Source of the DNA: Cyclostephanos tholiformis
Lineage: Eukaryota > Bacillariophyta > Thalassiosirophyceae > Thalassiosirales > Thalassiosiraceae
DNA: 10,657 nt
Direction of reading: 5' to 3'
Assembly: GCA_036939975.1 (NCBI GenBank)
Contig: JALLPB010001220.1
Coordinates: forward strand, 1-10,657
The notes beneath the pieces are model-generated. The model had not been told where the DNA came from, did no database searches, and saw nothing but the letters and a program-made list of their open reading frames with translations. This document shows, piece after piece, positions 7,785 to 10,657 of this stretch. Within the stretch, counting starts at the first letter, position 1; the number at the start of each line of letters is the position of its first letter. The translations under genes were made by a program, and so were the position numbers.

Positions 7785-8123
7785 GGTGGGTCTCTAGCTT
7801 TAGAGAAACCCATCGCCGAACTTCAGCTGGGATATGGTCGGGCAGGATTTTTGATTCTTAACATTTTCGGCTGGAGTCTTAGATTAGAGACGGCGGTCCA
7901 AGGGAATTCGTATCTAAAACTACAGGTGGAGTGGACCGGTTTGCGTTTTCTCTACATACCTCCCGACAGTACATAAAATATTATCATAAGTACTCAGAGC
8001 ACCCTAGATAATACCAAAGGGTGCGATGCTGGCTTGACCATCATCTCTCGCTTCAGTTAATTCAACCAACGATGCCATATTCTACTCACGCTCCCTGCCT
8101 CGGCAATTACTACACTTCTTCCA
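7785..8123. promoter_or_regulatory. Divergent intergenic region, possible shared promoter
   Basis: This 339-bp gap lies between the ATGs of two divergent genes and should hold both promoters and 5' UTRs. It is CpG-normal. An imperfect stem (GGGTCTCTA at 7788-7796 against TAGAGAAACCC at 7801-7811) lies in the presumed leader of the - strand gene. An AT-rich segment ACATAAAATATTATCATAA (7971-7989), flanked by AGTAC and GTACT, is the only TATA-like sequence towards the phosphodiesterase. No transcription start can be placed from sequence. Confidence 0.4.
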
Positions 8124-8143
8124 ATGGCCAGCCGTCGAAGTAG
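8072..8143 (+). promoter_or_regulatory. Upstream ORF overlapping the phosphodiesterase start
   Basis: ATG at 8072-8074 opens a 23-codon frame ending at TAG 8141-8143, out of frame with and overlapping the main ATG at 8124. It has A at -3, whereas the main ATG has C at -3 and G at +4. If included in the mRNA it would reduce initiation at the main start. This depends on the transcription start lying upstream of 8072. Confidence 0.35.
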
Positions 8144-9905
8144 CGAAATCGTCAATTCTCACGATGAGATGACGATGGGGTCAGCCCCGGACACGAGGCC
8201 CTCTCGGCGGTCGAGCTCGTGGTCTACTGGCACTACCTTCTCGGAGGAGCTGTTCGACGACGGAGGCTCGACCGGATTAGTAGACATGAACGAAGAGCTC
8301 GCCGATCTGCTAACGAACCAGCGGTGGCACGAGGTAGGAAATGATCCCAGTCCCAGCTGCGCCGCGTCGTCGGATTTCGACGTCATGGTCGGCCAGGTCA
8401 ATGCGTTACTCTCCACCAGGCTGCGGGACCTGCTCGTCGCTAGGAAGCTGATGATGGGGGACGGGGCCGGGGGCTGGGCCGGTGGAGATCGGCCGGATCG
8501 GAGTACCCACATTGCACACCCCGACCCCTCCCTCGAAGGTATCAGATACGACAGACGTCTGGGGAATTACGTCCTCGTTGACTCCATATCGGAATCGATG
8601 CGCCGATACGTGTCTTGCATCGGTGGTCTATACAATGAGGTTGGATTCCACTCCTTCGGGCATGCTGTACACGTCACCGTAAGCATGAATAAGCTGCTGT
8701 CCATGGTATGCATCAACAGGGACTTTGATGATCTACACCACTCCGACACCAGCAACAATTACGACGCGCGGGCCCTTCCGAAAATCGATTCCCACGCAAG
8801 TCGACGACGGTGCAGTCTAAATGTCCCCAACGGCGTGGGGGGGGAGGGGACATACTCCTTCGGCATCGGGGAGGATCCGATGATTTTATTTGCCATGGTC
8901 TTCTCGGCGCTAATACACGACGTGGGGCATAAGGGCGTGCCCAATTCGGTATTAGTCGAGGAGGAGGACGGGCTAGCGATACTCCACAACGACGTGTCCG
9001 TGGCCGAGCAGAATTCCCTCCAGGTCGCATTCTCGATGCTTCAGCGGGATGAATTCGCGGGATTGAAGAGGTGCATCTGCCCCACGCCGGAAAATCGACG
9101 ATTTTTCCGTAAGATGGTGATATCCATGGTAATGGTCACCGACATCTCCGACCAGGAGAGGGTACAGATCGTGGCAAGCAGGTGGAACGCTGCGTTCCCG
9201 CCCGTGTCCTTCGTCCCGGAGACGGGGGCGGACTGTGGCGAGCACGGAGGCGCCGTGCGCAGGCACAGCCGCAGCTTCCAAGTTGGGCATCAGCAGCCAC
9301 ACCCATTGAAGAAGGCGATACAGTCTACCGAGTTGAAGGCTGCGATATCCCGTCGGAGATTTTCCATGTTCTCGACTGATGCCGCCGTTGAGGAATTCGC
9401 GAACGAATCGCGGCGTCTTGGCATACGTAGGTCGATGGATTTCTCGGGGATGCTACTCGACGCATACAAAAGCGTGAACCAGCTCCAGCAGCACGCTGTC
9501 CTCGAGACGATGATGAACGCTGCCGACGTGGCTCACACGATGCAGAGCTTTCGGGTGTTCGTCAAGTGGAATAAGCGATTACTGAGGGAATTGTACGTCG
9601 CTCACAAGTCTGGCAGACTGTGCTTCGACCCCTGCGAGAATTGGTACGAGAATCAGATCGGATTTTTTACCTATTACATCTTACCACTGTCGGAGAAGAT
9701 GAAAAATTGTGGCGTCTTCGGGCACACGGGGAGCGTGTTTGAGTATTTTGCCGCGGAAAATAAGAAGCGATGGATGAAGGAGGGAGAGGGCATTTCTGAG
9801 AGGATCATCCGCGACGTGAAAGAGGAGGTCGAGAGGGGGCTGCCAGAATCCTGCCCGATCTTGGATGTTTTTGGCGTATCTGACTACGCCCCTAATTTTT
9901 CATGA
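8124..9905 (+). CDS. 3',5'-cyclic nucleotide phosphodiesterase (class I, PDEase_I)
   Basis: 593 residues, no intron, ending at TGA 9903-9905. An in-frame TAA at 8058-8060 with no ATG before 8124 fixes the start. The enzyme hydrolyses cAMP and/or cGMP to the 5' monophosphate. The catalytic domain spans about 140-575. It has FHSFGHAVHV with general acid H176 and metal ligand H180, ALIHDVGHKGVPN with ligands H265 and D266, the NDVSVAEQNS helix (289-298), VTDIS (338-342), NAADVAHTM with ligand D468, and NQIGFFTYYILPL with the purine-binding Gln at Q511. All core residues are present. SVAEQN, DVAHTM and KNCGVFG are the diatom style. No signal peptide, membrane segment or cyclase domain is seen, so it is probably soluble, unlike many diatom phosphodiesterases fused to receptor cyclases. 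Two loops are long (about 192-246 and 345-455). Five RRxS motifs lie in the N-terminus and these loops. CpG is abundant (about 5-6 per 60 nt), unlike the left of the window. Substrate preference cannot be read. Confidence 0.95.
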   Translation: MASRRSSEIVNSHDEMTMGSAPDTRPSRRSSSWSTGTTFSEELFDDGGSTGLVDMNEELADLLTNQRWHEVGNDPSPSCAASSDFDVMVGQVNALLSTRLRDLLVARKLMMGDGAGGWAGGDRPDRSTHIAHPDPSLEGIRYDRRLGNYVLVDSISESMRRYVSCIGGLYNEVGFHSFGHAVHVTVSMNKLLSMVCINRDFDDLHHSDTSNNYDARALPKIDSHASRRRCSLNVPNGVGGEGTYSFGIGEDPMILFAMVFSALIHDVGHKGVPNSVLVEEEDGLAILHNDVSVAEQNSLQVAFSMLQRDEFAGLKRCICPTPENRRFFRKMVISMVMVTDISDQERVQIVASRWNAAFPPVSFVPETGADCGEHGGAVRRHSRSFQVGHQQPHPLKKAIQSTELKAAISRRRFSMFSTDAAVEEFANESRRLGIRRSMDFSGMLLDAYKSVNQLQQHAVLETMMNAADVAHTMQSFRVFVKWNKRLLRELYVAHKSGRLCFDPCENWYENQIGFFTYYILPLSEKMKNCGVFGHTGSVFEYFAAENKKRWMKEGEGISERIIRDVKEEVERGLPESCPILDVFGVSDYAPNFS

Positions 9906-9928
9906 TGTATGGTTTTTGTTTTTTCAGC

Positions 9929-10282
9929 TTAAAGTTGTGTATTCACTGGTGTTTGATAGGAAACCAACTGATTTAAGTTAGATAGTGCATTTAGTAGATC
10001 CCCCATCCTATGAGCTACTTCTTTTTGCAAGATCTTTTTTCTTATTTTACTAAACCTTAACTTTCCCCTACTCTTCTCTGACTCCGTTGTGAACACGAGT
10101 TTTGATGGATCCTTTTGTTTTTCTCTCATCACCTCCTCCACTCCATTTTCTTTGAGCAAGCGCAATGCTAACACTAAAAAAATCATGCAAAGGGTCCAGC
10201 CAATATGTCTTGTTAGGCTATCCTGAACTTTCTTCATAAATAGGAAAACTTTGTATTGATCAATTAAATGGGACAAATACAC
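9929..10282 (-). CDS. Weak hypothetical ORF convergent with the phosphodiesterase
   Basis: A 117-codon - strand frame with GTG as first codon in the stated span. The open frame extends a few codons further upstream (GRQVGSC) to tandem TAA codons, so a real gene would need an upstream exon or the internal ATG of MKKVQDS. It has one possible membrane stretch (WTLCMIFLVLALRLL) followed by a Lys/Glu-rich region (KENGVEEVMREKQKDPSK, FSKIRKKILQKEVAHRMG). Codons are AT-ending, unlike the phosphodiesterase, and CpG is low. It ends 23 bp from the phosphodiesterase stop, so the 3' ends would overlap. No family is recognised. It may be an exon of an unseen gene, an element relic or a chance frame. Confidence 0.25.
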   Translation of the reverse strand: MYLSHLIDQYKVFLFMKKVQDSLTRHIGWTLCMIFLVLALRLLKENGVEEVMREKQKDPSKLVFTTESEKSRGKLRFSKIRKKILQKEVAHRMGDLLNALSNLNQLVSYQTPVNTQL

Positions 10283-10628
10283 ACAGCTTCCAACTTGTCT
10301 GCCTTATTAGAATCAAGCAAATTGCAAGCCTCTCTATACAAGGAATACAAAAATGCTCTAGTGCCTTATTTAATAGTTCAGAACAACACCAAAAAAGGAG
10401 TACTTATATTTAAGCTATCTTCCTACACAAGTTGAAAAGGAATACAGCGCTCACGCCACTTACTAAAACATTTCACAATCATTGCAAACCCAAATTCCCC
10501 AAAACATTGCCCACCATCACCAGTATAACTGTGTTAGGGTGCACACATGAGGATAGCCATGGGATCTCAAGGTGCTCAAATACTTTCTATACATATAAGA
10601 CTAGATAACCTAAAAGGTACACTTTACA
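10283..10628. other. AT-rich stretch without a supported gene
   Basis: Short open frames on both strands show no motif and no consistent codon bias. It may be the 5' part of the - strand ORF locus or spacer before a gene beyond the right edge. Confidence 0.4.
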
Positions 10629-10640
10629 TTTTGGCGGGAA
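10629..10640 (+). promoter_or_regulatory. Perfect E2F/DP-type site TTTTGGCGGGAA
   Basis: TTTGGCGGGAA is the canonical E2F/DP binding word found at S-phase gene promoters in plants, animals and many protists. It lies 17 bp from the window edge where CpG rises again, so it may belong to a cell-cycle gene promoter just outside, or to the - strand ORF. A chance match remains possible. Confidence 0.3.
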
Positions 10641-10657
10641 GAAAAAACGGACGAAAA

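Noticed and set aside
7785..8123. An upstream cyclase or membrane domain fused to the phosphodiesterase
   Set aside because: An in-frame TAA at 8058-8060 and absence of any cyclase motif upstream argue against a fusion, unless a distant exon exists.
1..10657. tRNA, rRNA, CRISPR, bacterial operon or organelle origin
   Set aside because: No cloverleaf-like A/B box pair, rRNA core words or regular repeat-spacer array was seen. Gene style and element content are nuclear eukaryotic.

Overview
The window looks like eukaryotic nuclear DNA, most likely from a diatom (Bacillariophyta) or a close stramenopile. The strongest evidence is an intact, intronless class I cyclic-nucleotide phosphodiesterase at the right end, whose core motifs (SVAEQNS, DVAHTM, IGFF.YYILPL, KNCGVFG) follow the diatom form of the family. 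A decayed pogo/Tigger-type transposase of the kind common in diatom genomes agrees with this. No bacterial operon structure, tRNA, rRNA or CRISPR array is visible. Family assignments come from motif reading alone.

Positions 1 to about 7000 are a graveyard of transposable elements. From left to right: a short hairpin and direct repeats (1-190); a relic of a multi-domain element ORF on the + strand, opening with degenerate units of about 70 codons (294-940) and continuing as a frameshifted body (940-2161); a featureless stretch; a pogo-like DDE transposase pseudogene on + (about 2900-3882) facing an accessory-ORF pseudogene on - (4521-4007), probably two genes of one element; a cluster of short CGTGATTCATG-like repeats (4802-4922); more unassigned relic sequence; and a third frameshifted coding relic on + (5789-6647). 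This half is very poor in CpG. Its stop codons and catalytic losses are often explained by C-to-T or G-to-A change, as expected for old methylated elements.

From about 7040 CpG returns and gene-like sequence begins. A small gene on - (7784-7314) has good codon use and one predicted membrane segment. It has a single in-frame TAG at the end of a perfect 30-nt GT...AG segment, so it is a mini-intron, a readthrough or a recent pseudogene. About 340 bp separate its ATG from the divergent phosphodiesterase gene on + (8124-9905), so the two may share a promoter. A short uORF overlaps the phosphodiesterase start.

The phosphodiesterase keeps every metal and catalytic residue. It lacks the cyclase and membrane domains to which many diatom phosphodiesterases are fused. 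It has two expanded loops and five RRxS protein-kinase-A-type motifs, which suggests a soluble enzyme under kinase feedback. The last 750 bp hold a weak convergent ORF on - (10282-9929) and, at the edge, a perfect E2F-type site.
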